DNA from: an uncultured Acetatifactor sp.
GTDB lineage: Bacteria > Bacillota > Clostridia > Lachnospirales > Lachnospiraceae
DNA: 42,274 nt
Assembly (NCBI GenBank): GCA_910587755.1
Contig: CAJUNZ010000004.1
Span: 14,117 to 56,390 of the forward strand
Direction: 5' to 3'
Part shown: positions 33,111-41,900 of the stretch, piece by piece
Layout: the number at the start of each line of letters is the position of its first letter
Position numbering within the stretch: the stretch's first letter is position 1
Made by a program: the position numbers and the translations under genes
The notes under the pieces: generated by a model
The model's input: only the letters and a program-made list of their open reading frames with translations
Database searches by the model: none
What the model was told of the DNA's origin: nothing

Positions 33111-34880
33111 TCAGGTATAACTGCCCGCCTGGGCCAGGAACATCTTCTGGTACAGGCTTCCCTCTTTCTTCATCAGAACTTCATGGGGGGCAAAATCTGC
33201 CACTCTGCCCCCGTCGATCACCAGAACCTTGTCGCAGAACACACTGGATGACATCCGGTGAGAAATATACAGAGCCGTCTTTCCCCCTGCCAGCTGATTG
33301 AAGTTCTCATAGATCTCCGCCTCCGCCAGAGGATCCAGGGCACTGGTGGGCTCATCCAGAATGATCAGCGAGGCATCCTTGTAGAGAGCCCTGGCAATGG
33401 CCACCTTCTGCTGTTCCCCGCCGGACAATTCTGTCCCCTCCTGGTCGTAGGCCCTGCCCAGAAAAGTGTCCATCCCCCGGGGCAGCTGGCTCACTTTCTC
33501 CCACAGCCCCACCTGGGACAGCAGCCCCTCCACTTTTCCCCCGTCCTGCCCGCAGCTCACATTCTCCTCTATACTGTGGGCAAAAAGCTTATAGTCCTGA
33601 AATACTGCCGCCAGCTGCCCCATATAGGAACGATGGTCATAGGCATAGATATCCCGTCCATTTACCAGGATCCTGCCGGATTGAGGACGACAGAAACGGC
33701 ACAGCAGCTTTACCAGGGTGCTCTTGCCCGCACCGTTAAGCCCCACCAGGGCAATCTTTTCTCCCTTTTCCACCGAAAAGCTCACCTGATCCAACACCAT
33801 CCTGTCACTGCCCGGATAGCTGAAGCTGACATTTTCAAAAACCACACTCTCCACCGGCCCCTTGAAGGCTATTCCCTCCAGACTTTCCTGCTCGTCCGGC
33901 AGACCCATCAACTCCAGAAAAGGATCCAGGTACCCCAGCAGCTGCCCCAGTCTGATGACAGACTGCCCCAGTTCTGTGATATTTGCAGAAAACTGCACCG
34001 CCGCGTTCACATACATGACAAAGGAGCCCAGGCCGATGCGTCCCCCCAGCCAGTCCGCAGCCACCCGTATTCCCACATAACCGTAGGAAAACGCTGCCTG
34101 CAGATCGTTGATTACGCTGTAGATTCCCATATAGCTCCCCTGTCTCCGGCGGAACCTGTCAAACATGTCCGTCATATTCCGGTTGTACCACGCCACCCTG
34201 TCTCCCACCATCCCGGCCATATCGTAAAGGCGCAGATCCTTCTGGAGAGCATCCCCATAAGCCAGGTTCACATAGTACCCATACCGACGGTTCAATGGAA
34301 GCGTCATCTCATTTACTTTCCTCTGGTGCACATAAAACCGCTTCTGGATCACCAGCATCACGCCCACCAACACCAGGAGCACCGCCGCCAGGACCGGACT
34401 CAGGGTCATCATCACCGCCCCCAGGCCCAGAATGCTGCTTCCCGTCTGCAGGATCCCCGCCAGACTGGTGATCATATTACCCATGGCCTCCTGGTTCTCA
34501 AAGGCAAAAGAGGCTCTCTCCTTCAGATCCAGGTAATAGGGATCCTCCAGCCTGGCATAGGGCAGGCTCATGACCTTTTCCCCCAGCAGCCGCTCCATCT
34601 TCTGGGTCACACAGGGATTCTGCACTTCCATGCAGCGTTTCATTACAAGATCCAGCCAGGCAAAAAACAGGTTGGAGCCCACCACCAGCCCTCCGTACAG
34701 AAGCAGCCTTTCAGGCTCACACCCGCCGGTAAGCTCGTCGATGAGGAATTTGGGCAGCACCACATTCATCACAACCCGGCCCCCTGTGAGCAGCGTCTGT
34801 ACCACCAACAACACAATATAGGAAGGCACTGTCTCCCAGGATATCCGAAAGAACAGCCTTAATTTTTTCCATTGACTCAT
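33111..34880 (-). CDS. ABC half-transporter (permease fused to ATPase), second of pair
   Basis: A 589-residue type IV exporter half: six membrane segments (about 15-310), then an ATPase with Walker A GLNGAGKSTLVKLL, signature LSGGEQQKVAIARAL, Walker B LIILDEPTSALD and switch His in YISHRMSS. Its ATG starts one base after the stop of the upstream ABC gene, with AGGAGG inside that gene, so the two are surely co-made and probably form a heterodimeric exporter. Heterodimeric exporters of this kind move peptides, lipids or drugs; the substrate is not evident. Confidence 0.94.
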   Translation of the reverse strand: MSQWKKLRLFFRISWETVPSYIVLLVVQTLLTGGRVVMNVVLPKFLIDELTGGCEPERLLLYGGLVVGSNLFFAWLDLVMKRCMEVQNPCVTQKMERLLGEKVMSLPYARLEDPYYLDLKERASFAFENQEAMGNMITSLAGILQTGSSILGLGAVMMTLSPVLAAVLLVLVGVMLVIQKRFYVHQRKVNEMTLPLNRRYGYYVNLAYGDALQKDLRLYDMAGMVGDRVAWYNRNMTDMFDRFRRRQGSYMGIYSVINDLQAAFSYGYVGIRVAADWLGGRIGLGSFVMYVNAAVQFSANITELGQSVIRLGQLLGYLDPFLELMGLPDEQESLEGIAFKGPVESVVFENVSFSYPGSDRMVLDQVSFSVEKGEKIALVGLNGAGKSTLVKLLCRFCRPQSGRILVNGRDIYAYDHRSYMGQLAAVFQDYKLFAHSIEENVSCGQDGGKVEGLLSQVGLWEKVSQLPRGMDTFLGRAYDQEGTELSGGEQQKVAIARALYKDASLIILDEPTSALDPLAEAEIYENFNQLAGGKTALYISHRMSSSVFCDKVLVIDGGRVADFAPHEVLMKKEGSLYQKMFLAQAGSYT

Positions 34881-34881
34881 C

Positions 34882-36696
34882 TCATTCCTCCTGCGCCCCT
34901 TGGGTATAATATTTTCCCTGCACGGTGAACATTTCGTAATAACTGCCCCGGCGGGCCATCAGCTCCTCATGGGTTCCGTACTCCCTCAGACCATCATGGT
35001 CGAACATGGCAATATGATCACAGAAACGTGTACTGGCAAGCCGGTGAGAGATATACAGCGCCGTCCGCCCCTTCACCAGACTGTCAAAATTCTCATAGAT
35101 CTCCGCCTCTGCCAGAGGATCCAGGGCTGCGGTGGGTTCATCCATAATCACCATGGGCGCGTCCTTGTAGAGGGCCCTGGCAATGGCCAGTTTCTGGTTC
35201 TGGCCCCCGGAGAGAAGTGCCCCGTCCTCCTCCACCACCTTCAGCATCATCTGCTCCACACCCTTGGGCAGGGCTTTCACGGTCTCCCCCAGACCCGCCC
35301 GCTCCAGAGCCTGTTCCACCCGTCCATGGTCAATGCCCTCCCTGCGGCAGGCTACATTTTCCTCCAGCGTGAAGGCCAGAATGTTCACATCCTGGAATAC
35401 GGCGGAAAACATGGAATACAGAGCTTTTTTGTCAAATTCCCCAATGGGAATGCCGTTGATGCGGATCTCCCCTTCCGTCACATCGTACAGTCCCGTCATC
35501 AGCTTCACCAGGGTACTCTTGCCCGCACCGTTGACGCCCACCACAGCCAGACGTTCTCCCTTATGAATGGTCAGATTCAGGTGACGGAAGACATACTTTT
35601 CCGCCCCGGGATAGCGAAAACCCACATCGTCAAAGACAATCTCCAGAGTCCCCTCCTCTATGGCCTGGCGGCTGCCCCCCTTTTCTCCCATATCCTTATC
35701 CAGGAAGCAATACATCTCATGGACATACTGGCCCTCATTCAGCACAAAACTCAGCTGCTCGGCAGCCTGTTTCAGATATCCTGAGAGGGTCAGAGCCGCC
35801 GTGAGATACATGGAAAAATCCGCCACGGACATGCCTGCCGCCGTGCGTACAATCAGGGTACCATAGGTCAGAATATCCCCCAAAAGCAGCACCGCCAGAC
35901 CTGCAAGCCCAAGATAATACTCTCTGGCGGCAAGCAGTCTGTTCAGGTTTCTGAACCCCTGAATTTCCCTGGAATAATTCTCCAGAAGCCTCTCCTTCAT
36001 TCTGTACATGCGAATGTCTTTTCCATAGGCAAAGTCGCTGGAAACCTGGTTATAATAATGAATCTTCCGCAGCCAGCCGGCCTCCTCCTCCCTTTTTCCA
36101 TAGCGAAAGCGGTGGCTCATGCGGCTGATCCACACCATGGCGGCAAGGTTCAGGCCAAGTCCCAGAAGCACCCAAAGGCTCAGACGGCCCACAAAAACAC
36201 TCAGGGCCGCGGCGCACAGGAACACTGCAGGTATCTCATAGAGCTTGTGATAGATTCCCTCCACTCCGTTCTCATTGCTCTGGGTGGCAATAAACGCCTT
36301 GTAATATTTCTGCAAAAACCCGGCGTCCTCCGTATTGGGATAGGCCATCTCCATCAATTTCACACTGGTCAGCCTCACGTAATCCAGACGCAGAAGAGAT
36401 ATTTTGGAGTAGGGCATATGTTTCAGGAAAGTGCGCACAAAGCCAATTGCCCCCGCCAGCACAAAATACCCTGCCGCCGTCCACAGCACTGCCTCCGGTC
36501 TGGCCTCATAGCCCTTTTGAAGCTCTCCCAGGATAAGCTTTGGCAGCGCAACTGCCAGAAAAGGATAGACCGCCGCAGCAACAGTGTATATCCCGCAAAA
36601 AGCAAACAGACGCGGATTCATCTCCCAGGCGTTTTTCAGCATCCGCTTCAGGGTCGCTCCCAAGGGATAGGACCTCTTTACTTCTGTATGTTCCAT
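34882..36696 (-). CDS. ABC half-transporter (permease fused to ATPase), first of pair
   Basis: A 604-residue exporter half: six membrane segments (about 25-320), Walker A GVNGAGKSTLVKLMTG, signature LSGGQNQKLAIARAL, Walker B MVIMDEPTAALD and switch His in YISHRLAS. All catalytic residues look intact in both halves of the pair. I placed the start at the ATG at 36696, with GGAGG six bases upstream; a GTG two codons earlier opens the longest frame. The start lies 19 bp inside the 3' end of the ArsR-type regulator gene, making a three-gene operon. Confidence 0.94.
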   Translation of the reverse strand: MEHTEVKRSYPLGATLKRMLKNAWEMNPRLFAFCGIYTVAAAVYPFLAVALPKLILGELQKGYEARPEAVLWTAAGYFVLAGAIGFVRTFLKHMPYSKISLLRLDYVRLTSVKLMEMAYPNTEDAGFLQKYYKAFIATQSNENGVEGIYHKLYEIPAVFLCAAALSVFVGRLSLWVLLGLGLNLAAMVWISRMSHRFRYGKREEEAGWLRKIHYYNQVSSDFAYGKDIRMYRMKERLLENYSREIQGFRNLNRLLAAREYYLGLAGLAVLLLGDILTYGTLIVRTAAGMSVADFSMYLTAALTLSGYLKQAAEQLSFVLNEGQYVHEMYCFLDKDMGEKGGSRQAIEEGTLEIVFDDVGFRYPGAEKYVFRHLNLTIHKGERLAVVGVNGAGKSTLVKLMTGLYDVTEGEIRINGIPIGEFDKKALYSMFSAVFQDVNILAFTLEENVACRREGIDHGRVEQALERAGLGETVKALPKGVEQMMLKVVEEDGALLSGGQNQKLAIARALYKDAPMVIMDEPTAALDPLAEAEIYENFDSLVKGRTALYISHRLASTRFCDHIAMFDHDGLREYGTHEELMARRGSYYEMFTVQGKYYTQGAQEE

Positions 36697-37892
36697 TGCC
36701 ACCCTCCATTTCTCTGCTGTCCTTCGTGAATCTGCTGTTCCCGCTGCTGCTCCTGGCGTTCTACGCGGGTCAGGGACAGCTGTCCAATTCCTCTGCCTGT
36801 CTCCTCCAGGCTCTGTTTCCTCACCTGGTAATAGACCTTCTTCTTCTCCTGGGTCATCTGTACCTCAATCAGCTCCTCCGCCATCAAAATTCCCAGATGG
36901 TGCAGCACTGTGGCCGGCGTCAGCCCAAGCTCCCTGGCCATCTCCTGCAGATAGCAGGGACGCTCCACCAGCTGATGAATGATTTTCAGTCTCACAGGAT
37001 CCCCCAGGGCCTTCAGTCTGGCCAGAAGGCGGTCGTCATTGTACAGATCTTTCTGCCTGGATTTGTACAGATAAAAGGTCTCGATCCCCAGATGAAGTTT
37101 CAGCTCCACAGTCCCCGATTCCGCAGTGTCCTCCGTATCCTCCGTGGCCTGCAGCATAATCCCGTCATAGCGCATTACCCCAGGGGTAATGGCCCCTATA
37201 CAATTCCCCTCGCACTGAAGTCCCACCTCCCGGAGCAGGGAGGACAGCTCTTCCGGTTTTTTCAAAAATTCCATGCATGCGTCATACCTCTCCTGCACCA
37301 GTTCCAGACAACTGCGCCCCACCTCCGCGCATGCCCCCTGAATGCTCCAGAGCTGCTCCATCACTTCCCGCCGTTCCGAGTACAGTCTCAAAAGTTTAAA
37401 TTTATCGGCGTCCGCGCCCTCCCAGCCCTCCAGGGCCTCCATCACATCCGCCAATCCCCGGATCACCGGTTCCCGGGCGTCCGGAGACTTCTGCAGGTCG
37501 CTTCCCAGCATGCGCTGAAAAGCCCGGTTCAGCAGCCCCTCCAATTCCTCCTCCGTCGGTCTCTCCTCTCCCTCCAGTACATACTGCATCTGGGTCAGGA
37601 AGGAGATCATGGGCGGATCATAGCTTCGCAGGCTCTCCCTCTCCCTGGGGGTGGCGTCCACATATCCTCCCAGCAAAGGATACTGCTCCAGAATCGGCTT
37701 CAGTCTGGCACGCATGGCCCCACGGTAACTTCGATAGGGGAGCAGGAATTCCTCTTTCTGTCCCCTGCTCCATGCACTGTTCTTCTCCAGCCACGCTTCA
37801 CTGTCCAGCACATAGACATAGTTCATGCATGCCATCATCTCCAGCAGCCAGAATGGCTCCGGACGTACGGACATATTCCACTGTTTGCTCAT
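36678..37892 (-). CDS. ArsR-type regulator with a long N-terminal domain
   Basis: A 404-residue protein. A winged helix at about 288-360 has the ArsR core ALGDPVRLKIIHQLVERPCYLQEMARELGLTP, quoted as a landmark in pieces: ALGDPVRLKII and LGLTPATVLHHLGIL. It is preceded by about 280 residues of helical sequence without membrane segments and followed by a Gln/Glu/Arg-rich tail. Most ArsR proteins are near 100 residues, so the N-terminal part is probably a ligand- or partner-sensing domain. First gene of an operon with two ABC half-transporters. A dyad in its promoter suggests autoregulation. Confidence 0.85.
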   Translation of the reverse strand: MSKQWNMSVRPEPFWLLEMMACMNYVYVLDSEAWLEKNSAWSRGQKEEFLLPYRSYRGAMRARLKPILEQYPLLGGYVDATPRERESLRSYDPPMISFLTQMQYVLEGEERPTEEELEGLLNRAFQRMLGSDLQKSPDAREPVIRGLADVMEALEGWEGADADKFKLLRLYSERREVMEQLWSIQGACAEVGRSCLELVQERYDACMEFLKKPEELSSLLREVGLQCEGNCIGAITPGVMRYDGIMLQATEDTEDTAESGTVELKLHLGIETFYLYKSRQKDLYNDDRLLARLKALGDPVRLKIIHQLVERPCYLQEMARELGLTPATVLHHLGILMAEELIEVQMTQEKKKVYYQVRKQSLEETGRGIGQLSLTRVERQEQQREQQIHEGQQRNGGWQWNIQK

Positions 37893-37949
37893 GCCCTCAG
37901 AGCTCCTTTCATTATTGTAGAATGTTTTATTTATATCTGGTTTATTTTA

Positions 37950-37978
37950 TTTTTACCATAATATATTATATATGTCAA
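37950..37978 (-). promoter_or_regulatory. promoter and dyad operator of the ArsR-ABC operon
   Basis: On the minus strand TTGACA (37978-37973) and TAAAAA (37955-37950) are 17 bp apart. The spacer contains the perfect 12-bp palindrome ATAATATATTAT (37958-37969), a form common for ArsR-family operators. Confidence 0.65.
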
Positions 37979-38011
37979 GTATATTTTATATTTATCTAAT
38001 ATATAAGAAAA

Positions 38012-38040
38012 CGCCCGGATGGTGCAGGACCATTCGGGCG
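38012..38040 (-). terminator. terminator of the collapsed ABC locus
   Basis: CGCCCGGATGGT (38012-38023) pairs with ACCATTCGGGCG (38029-38040), one G-T pair, five-base loop. TTTTCTT follows on the minus strand, so it terminates transcripts arriving from the remnant at 38104-39378. Confidence 0.8.
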
Positions 38041-38103
38041 CCGGGCAGATACTTTTGCTTCTATTTCATACTTTGTCCTTGATTTTTTGTGTTATAGTCA
38101 GCG

Positions 38104-38229
38104 TCAGGACACCCGGAGGGGGCCGAAAATGGCGTACATTTTACCTTGTTCCAGTTGGGCGCTGATCCCACGCAGCACAGTATGCTTTCCATAGGCATAT
38201 CTGAGATTTTCGATTTCTATAATTGGCAT
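38104..38229 (-). pseudogene. ABC transporter ATPase, truncated at Walker A
   Basis: Starts normally at 38229 with GGAGGG upstream and reads as the first 37 residues of a MacB/LolD-type ATPase (MPIIEIENLRYAYGKHTVL, then LEQGKMYAIFGP). The Walker A should follow as SGxGKT. Instead an extra C in a C-run shifts the frame and the homology ends two residues later. About 190 residues are missing, so it cannot hydrolyse ATP. The adjoining sequence runs into the terminator at 38012. Confidence 0.8.
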
Positions 38230-38319
38230 GCTTTCACCCTCCTTAACCCATTTTTGACAGGATTTCATTTGGCTTGTTTTTCGCCGGACATAGAGGTATG
38301 CCCGCTGCCATATTTGCAT
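38230..38319 (-). pseudogene. ABC permease remnant (N-terminal ~20 codons)
   Basis: ATG at 38319 with AAAGGAG upstream begins MQIWQRAYLYVRRKTSQMK, like the N-terminus of the MacB-type permeases that accompany VncRS-like systems. It then joins directly to sequence leading into the ATPase start (CQKWVKEGES). The whole membrane and extracytoplasmic part, normally several hundred residues, is absent. The fusion is in frame with the ATPase fragment. Confidence 0.6.
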
Positions 38320-38416
38320 TGTGTATACATCTCCTTTGTTGGTTTTATCACGCTTATCAAAATAGCACCTCTGTGTTTCACCAATATGGAGCGTATATTT
38401 CACCAGTATTTCAAAC

Positions 38417-38448
38417 AAAAAAGCTCCCCACTTCAAAAGCAGGAAGCT
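38417..38448 (-). terminator. terminator after the kinase remnant
   Basis: On the minus strand AGCTTCC (38448-38442) pairs with GGGAGCT, followed by TTTTTT (38422-38417). It separates the two-component remnant from the ABC remnant. Confidence 0.6.
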
Positions 38449-38461
38449 GATTGTGTGACTG

Positions 38462-39378
38462 CTAAAAGAAAATAGTGAAACGCATACCACTGTGCTTTTC
38501 TCCGCCCTGGCCGACAAACGGCTCAAAGGAAAACCGATAAGAGAGGGTATTCAAAATTCTTGCGGTGATATATAGGCCCAGTCCATTTCCACCATCCGGG
38601 TTTTCACTTCCCTGGTTCCGGCTGCGGGAGAAATCGGGCCGGTAGAACGGCTCAAAAATGTGCGGCAGCACACTTGCTTGAATAGGCTCACATTCATTTT
38701 CAATGATAACAGCTCTGCCACGAAAATAGGCATTTACTTTTCCGGGAGACTTCGTATGCTTAACGGCGTTTGAAAGAATATTTGACAGGGCCTTTTCCAT
38801 GGCGTTCGCGGGAAAGCTGGCTGAAAAGTCATCGGAAAATCCGTGCTTTGGAGGCATCCAATATCTCCTGTATCATCACACCAAATTTATTCACCATATC
38901 CCGGCACACCGGCAGATAGGTTTCCCAGTCCCGATACCTGCCAATACCCATTATCATGTTGTCGAGCATACCCCCCAACGCTGTGACAGGCGTTTTCAAT
39001 TCATGGGACGCCGCCCGCAGGAAGTCCACCTTTGCCGCCTCCGCTTCACTGACACGGGCATTTTCTTCCTGCAAATTATCTATGGTCGTGAGCAGACTTT
39101 GATATAGAGCATTGACATTTTCTGAAAGTATTCCTATCTCGTCCTGAGTTCCCACATGGCATACCACCCAGGGGTCAAGTTCTTTCATCCGGGCTGTCAT
39201 GGCTGAGATCTCAGATATTGATAAGCTGATCCTGTGTATCTTGAAATTTGGCTTCCTTTTGGCTGGTGTACACAATGGGCATCATGAAATAGAACAGGGC
39301 ATGGCTGATGAGCAAGACAACTGCCATCAGCGAAAAAACATATAAAAATGTCTCAGGAAACAGCTTTAACCGCTTCAT
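38462..39378 (-). pseudogene. VncS-like sensor histidine kinase with two internal deletions
   Basis: The N-terminus is intact (MKRLKLFPETFLYVFSLMAV, one membrane segment, then YTSQKEAKFQDTQ). The frame stops near 39237 and homology resumes in another frame at ISAMTARMKELDP, so the sensor domain and second membrane helix are gone. The HisKA part is whole (DFLRAASHELKTPVTALGG) up to EILDASK. A second gap with frame change at about 38850 leads to ANAMEKALSNILSNAV and an intact ATPase end (GNGLGLYI). Start 39378 overlaps the regulator stop (ATGA). Nonfunctional as read. Confidence 0.82.
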
Positions 39379-39840
39379 GGGGATACCTCAAAACGGTAGC
39401 CTACACCCTTTACCGTTGTGATACAGTTCAAGTCCAGCTTTTGGCGTATCCTCCGAATATGTGTGTCAATCGTGCGATCATAAAGCGGCGCGTCTATTCC
39501 CCAAACGCCGTCGATCAGTTTTTCGCGTGTCATGACCCGCCCTGTATTTTCAATCAACAGTTTAAACAGTTGTATTTCCTTTGGAGCCAGCTCTATGGGT
39601 TCACCGTTTCTTTCCGCTAAATAGCCGTTAAAGTCTACAGAAATATTTCCGCATCTCCAAATATCCTTTTCCTCAATTTTCCCGCCACGACGCAACAGGG
39701 CCAGGACACGCTTCCCCAATAAGACCATGGAAAACGGCTTCGTAATATAATCTCTTTGCGTATTTCTTTTAGGACTTGGATGCCATCCATGTTGGGAAGC
39801 ATATTATACCATCCGTATGTGTCACCAGTGTGAATTTCTT
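39375..39840 (-). pseudogene. VncR-like response regulator with a collapsed receiver domain
   Basis: The C-terminal winged helix is intact (LAPKEIQLFKLLIE, DRTIDTHIRRIRQKL, GVGYRFEV). The receiver is reduced to MLPNMDGIQVLKEIRK. This joins, with a frame change at about 39745, to DYITKPFSMVLLGKR, so the middle of the domain is missing. The N-terminal part, including the phosphorylatable Asp two residues before MLP, is also lost (Tyr is at that place). The terminator of tRNA-Gly(TCC) lies immediately upstream, leaving no room for a normal promoter. Confidence 0.82.
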
Positions 39841-39858
39841 CTACCGTCTTGTGAAAGC

Positions 39859-39913
39859 AAAAAATAAAGCCGCAAACCCTCGATTTTCCTGGGAAAACCT
39901 TGGTTCTGCGGCT
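39859..39913 (-). terminator. terminator after tRNA-Gly(TCC)
   Basis: On the minus strand AGCCGCAGAACC pairs with GGGTTTGCGGCT (one bulged region), followed by TTTATTTTTT. The inner CAAGGTTTT...AGGAAA...GGGTTTG resembles the terminator of the other tRNA-Gly at 32775-32825. Confidence 0.75.
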
Positions 39914-39925
39914 TTGCATGAAAAA

Positions 39926-39996
39926 AGCGGGTGATGGGAATCGAACCCACGTATCCAGCTTGGAAGGCTGGTGTTCTACCATTGAACTACACCCGC
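39926..39996 (-). tRNA. tRNA-Gly (anticodon TCC)
   Basis: A 71-nt cloverleaf on the minus strand. The acceptor GCGGGTG pairs with CACCCGC, discriminator T. The anticodon stem CCAGC/GCTGG encloses CTTCCAA, giving TCC. The T-arm GTGGGTTCGATTCCCAT is canonical. CCA is not encoded. Confidence 0.96.
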
Positions 39997-40139
39997 ATAT
40001 AATATATTTATCAATTCCCTCAGGTTTTAGATACCTGCAGGTCTCTCTCATGAACATTAATATAATACCATGCCATTCAAACTTTGTCAATCCCTAAAAT
40101 AATTTTTTTATTCTGTTTTCTTGACTGTCCATTTTCACT

Positions 40140-40712
40140 GTGATAACCCTAAAGGAACTGAGTCTGAATGTCATGAGCGGCGCAGGCCTGGCCAGACTCT
40201 CCGGCGTAAAGACTCTGAAAGCTCTCCGTGTGAGAGCCCTGACCCACATCCATGTGGAGGAACTGGCCCCTTTCACGGGACTAAAGGAGCTGGGTATTGA
40301 GAATATGGAGCTGAGAGACGCGGCCTTTATTGGCCAAATGAAGAATCTGAAAAAATTAGACCTGCACCACAGCAGACTGAACAACCTGGATTTTCTGAAA
40401 AATCTAAAGAAACTGACAGAATTCCACCTGGCTGAAAGAGCTGAGAATGAGGACGGACTTTCAGCGCTAAATCAATTGGCAAGGCTGAAAGAATTTATCT
40501 ATCCTGTGACAGATCTCTCTGTTTATCAGGGCCATAGTACCCTGGAACATGTGGGAATGACCGCTGGTGTTGAGGAGGGGTTTGAAGCCTTTGCCGGAAG
40601 CAGGGTGAGAAGCTTCACTCTGCTGGGAAATACCCACCAGGAGCGGCCTGAAGAGGTCAGGCGCCAGATGGAAAAATATGTCCGTATCCGCTCCTGGGGG
40701 ACCGAAGGCTGA
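40140..40712 (+). pseudogene. leucine-rich-repeat protein, probably 5'-truncated
   Basis: A 190-residue reading frame with regular leucine-rich repeats: TLKELSLNVMSG, LKALRVRALTH, LKELGIENMELRD, LKKLDLHHSRLNNLDFL, LTEFHLAERAE. It opens with GTG in the middle of a repeat, without a Shine-Dalgarno, cap sequence or signal peptide, and an in-frame TGA lies 18 bp earlier. I therefore read it as the 3' part of a larger gene. LRR proteins of this kind are often surface or scaffold proteins in gut Clostridia. It converges with the kinase gene at 40770. Confidence 0.65.
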
Positions 40713-40769
40713 GTCAGGGCAGATTGATATCGCCCTCTCCTTCGTCTACGCAAAGAATATCCTGAAAGC

Positions 40770-41747
40770 TTAGCCCGTTACACTGTTTTCTAAAAATACA
40801 ATTTTCCTATGCAGTTTCTCTCTCAGCTGAATCATCCAATCTGGTTCGTCAGGATGTTCTTCGGCAATGCAGCGAATTAATCTTGCATAAGAATACAAAT
40901 TGCAGAATCGCCGCATCAGTTTTAATTTTTCGGCATAATCCGCTTCTAACATTTTTACACTTTGATACCCCTGCAGGAAAATGGTTTTTGCAATCATTTT
41001 CCTGTCCTCTGAAATGTTTTCCAGCAAGGCGTCCAGAGCCTGTTCCAAATCAACCAGAAAGAAGTGATACATACCATCTTCAAAGTCGATAGCAGTACAG
41101 CAGTGCTTATCCTCGTCCCAAAATACATTGTCCGGCTCAAAATCGTAATGGACCAGTCCAAAAGAATCGCCTGTCTGAGAAAGTTTGTTCAACTCCTGCC
41201 GGACTTCCTCCAACTCAACCAGCATTTTATTGGGAGCATGGCCCTCTTCCAGTGTTTCCCCAATCCATAACAGCACATCACAATAAGTCCATTTTCTGAT
41301 TTCCGGGGAATACTCTGCGGATAAAATATGGAGCTGTCCGAGAGCCTTTCCATACGCATACACAATACGGTCGTTACAGTCGGTATCTTCAATAGAAATT
41401 CCGTCAACACCCTTAAAAACACTCGCATAATATTTTCCCCAAGTTGAATCAATTGTGACAACAAGTTCACCCAAATTGGATGCAACAGGGATTACGGCAG
41501 GGTAACTTCTCTTTTGCAGATAACGCAGAAATTCCAATTCACCTCTCAGATTGTTTTCCATTTTCTCCGACACAGGAGATAAGCGCAGATACCGCATATT
41601 TCCCTGCCATAGGAAAGGATAGATTGCATTTGATGAAATCCGAAAATGTTGCAGACAGTCCCCAAGAGTCTCAGCATCATAATCCCAATTTTTCAAAGCA
41701 AACTTTGCAAGGTCGAAATTCTCATATAAATATTTTAATCTTAACAT
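40770..41747 (-). CDS. APH-fold kinase (aminoglycoside phosphotransferase/CotS-like family)
   Basis: A 325-residue soluble protein with the small-molecule kinase core. Brenner motif HYDFEPDNVFWD (catalytic Asp and metal Asn) lies near residue 200, followed by TAIDFEDGMYHFFLVDLEQAL (second metal Asp). The N-terminal lobe has the expected hydrophobic strands but no obvious P-loop. The substrate could be an aminoglycoside, homoserine, choline or a spore-coat-linked sugar; the sequence alone does not decide. I chose the ATG at 41747 with AGAAGGG upstream. It follows a promoter and a 21-codon ORF. Confidence 0.8.
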   Translation of the reverse strand: MLRLKYLYENFDLAKFALKNWDYDAETLGDCLQHFRISSNAIYPFLWQGNMRYLRLSPVSEKMENNLRGELEFLRYLQKRSYPAVIPVASNLGELVVTIDSTWGKYYASVFKGVDGISIEDTDCNDRIVYAYGKALGQLHILSAEYSPEIRKWTYCDVLLWIGETLEEGHAPNKMLVELEEVRQELNKLSQTGDSFGLVHYDFEPDNVFWDEDKHCCTAIDFEDGMYHFFLVDLEQALDALLENISEDRKMIAKTIFLQGYQSVKMLEADYAEKLKLMRRFCNLYSYARLIRCIAEEHPDEPDWMIQLREKLHRKIVFLENSVTG

Positions 41748-41778
41748 AAGTCCCTTCTGAAGCATAAGCTTCCATCCG

Positions 41779-41844
41779 TTAATATGTAATCACCTCATAT
41801 ATTTCGGATTTATCACGACTCATATTCTTCTGATATGCTTTCAT
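41779..41844 (-). CDS. candidate 21-aa leader ORF
   Basis: ATG at 41844 is preceded by an excellent AAAGGAGG. A 21-codon frame follows (MKAYQKNMSRDKSEIYEVIT, then Tyr and TAA). It ends 31 bp before the kinase start and lies downstream of a strong promoter. The position and ribosome site resemble leader peptides upstream of inducible resistance genes. No coding homologue is recognisable; no alternative hairpins were worked out. Confidence 0.45.
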   Translation of the reverse strand: MKAYQKNMSRDKSEIYEVITY

Positions 41845-41900
41845 GTCAATCGCCTCCTTTCAATGACAAAACACTCTGACACACTTACATTCGACAATTT

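Noticed and set aside
33258..34862. 534-codon plus-strand frame opposite the ABC transporter
   Set aside because: His/Gln/Pro-rich shadow of an intact ABC exporter gene.
38230..38526. A single 140-aa protein from 38526 to 38104
   Set aside because: The frame crosses a terminator and merges permease and ATPase fragments; the two internal ATGs with strong ribosome sites are the real gene starts.
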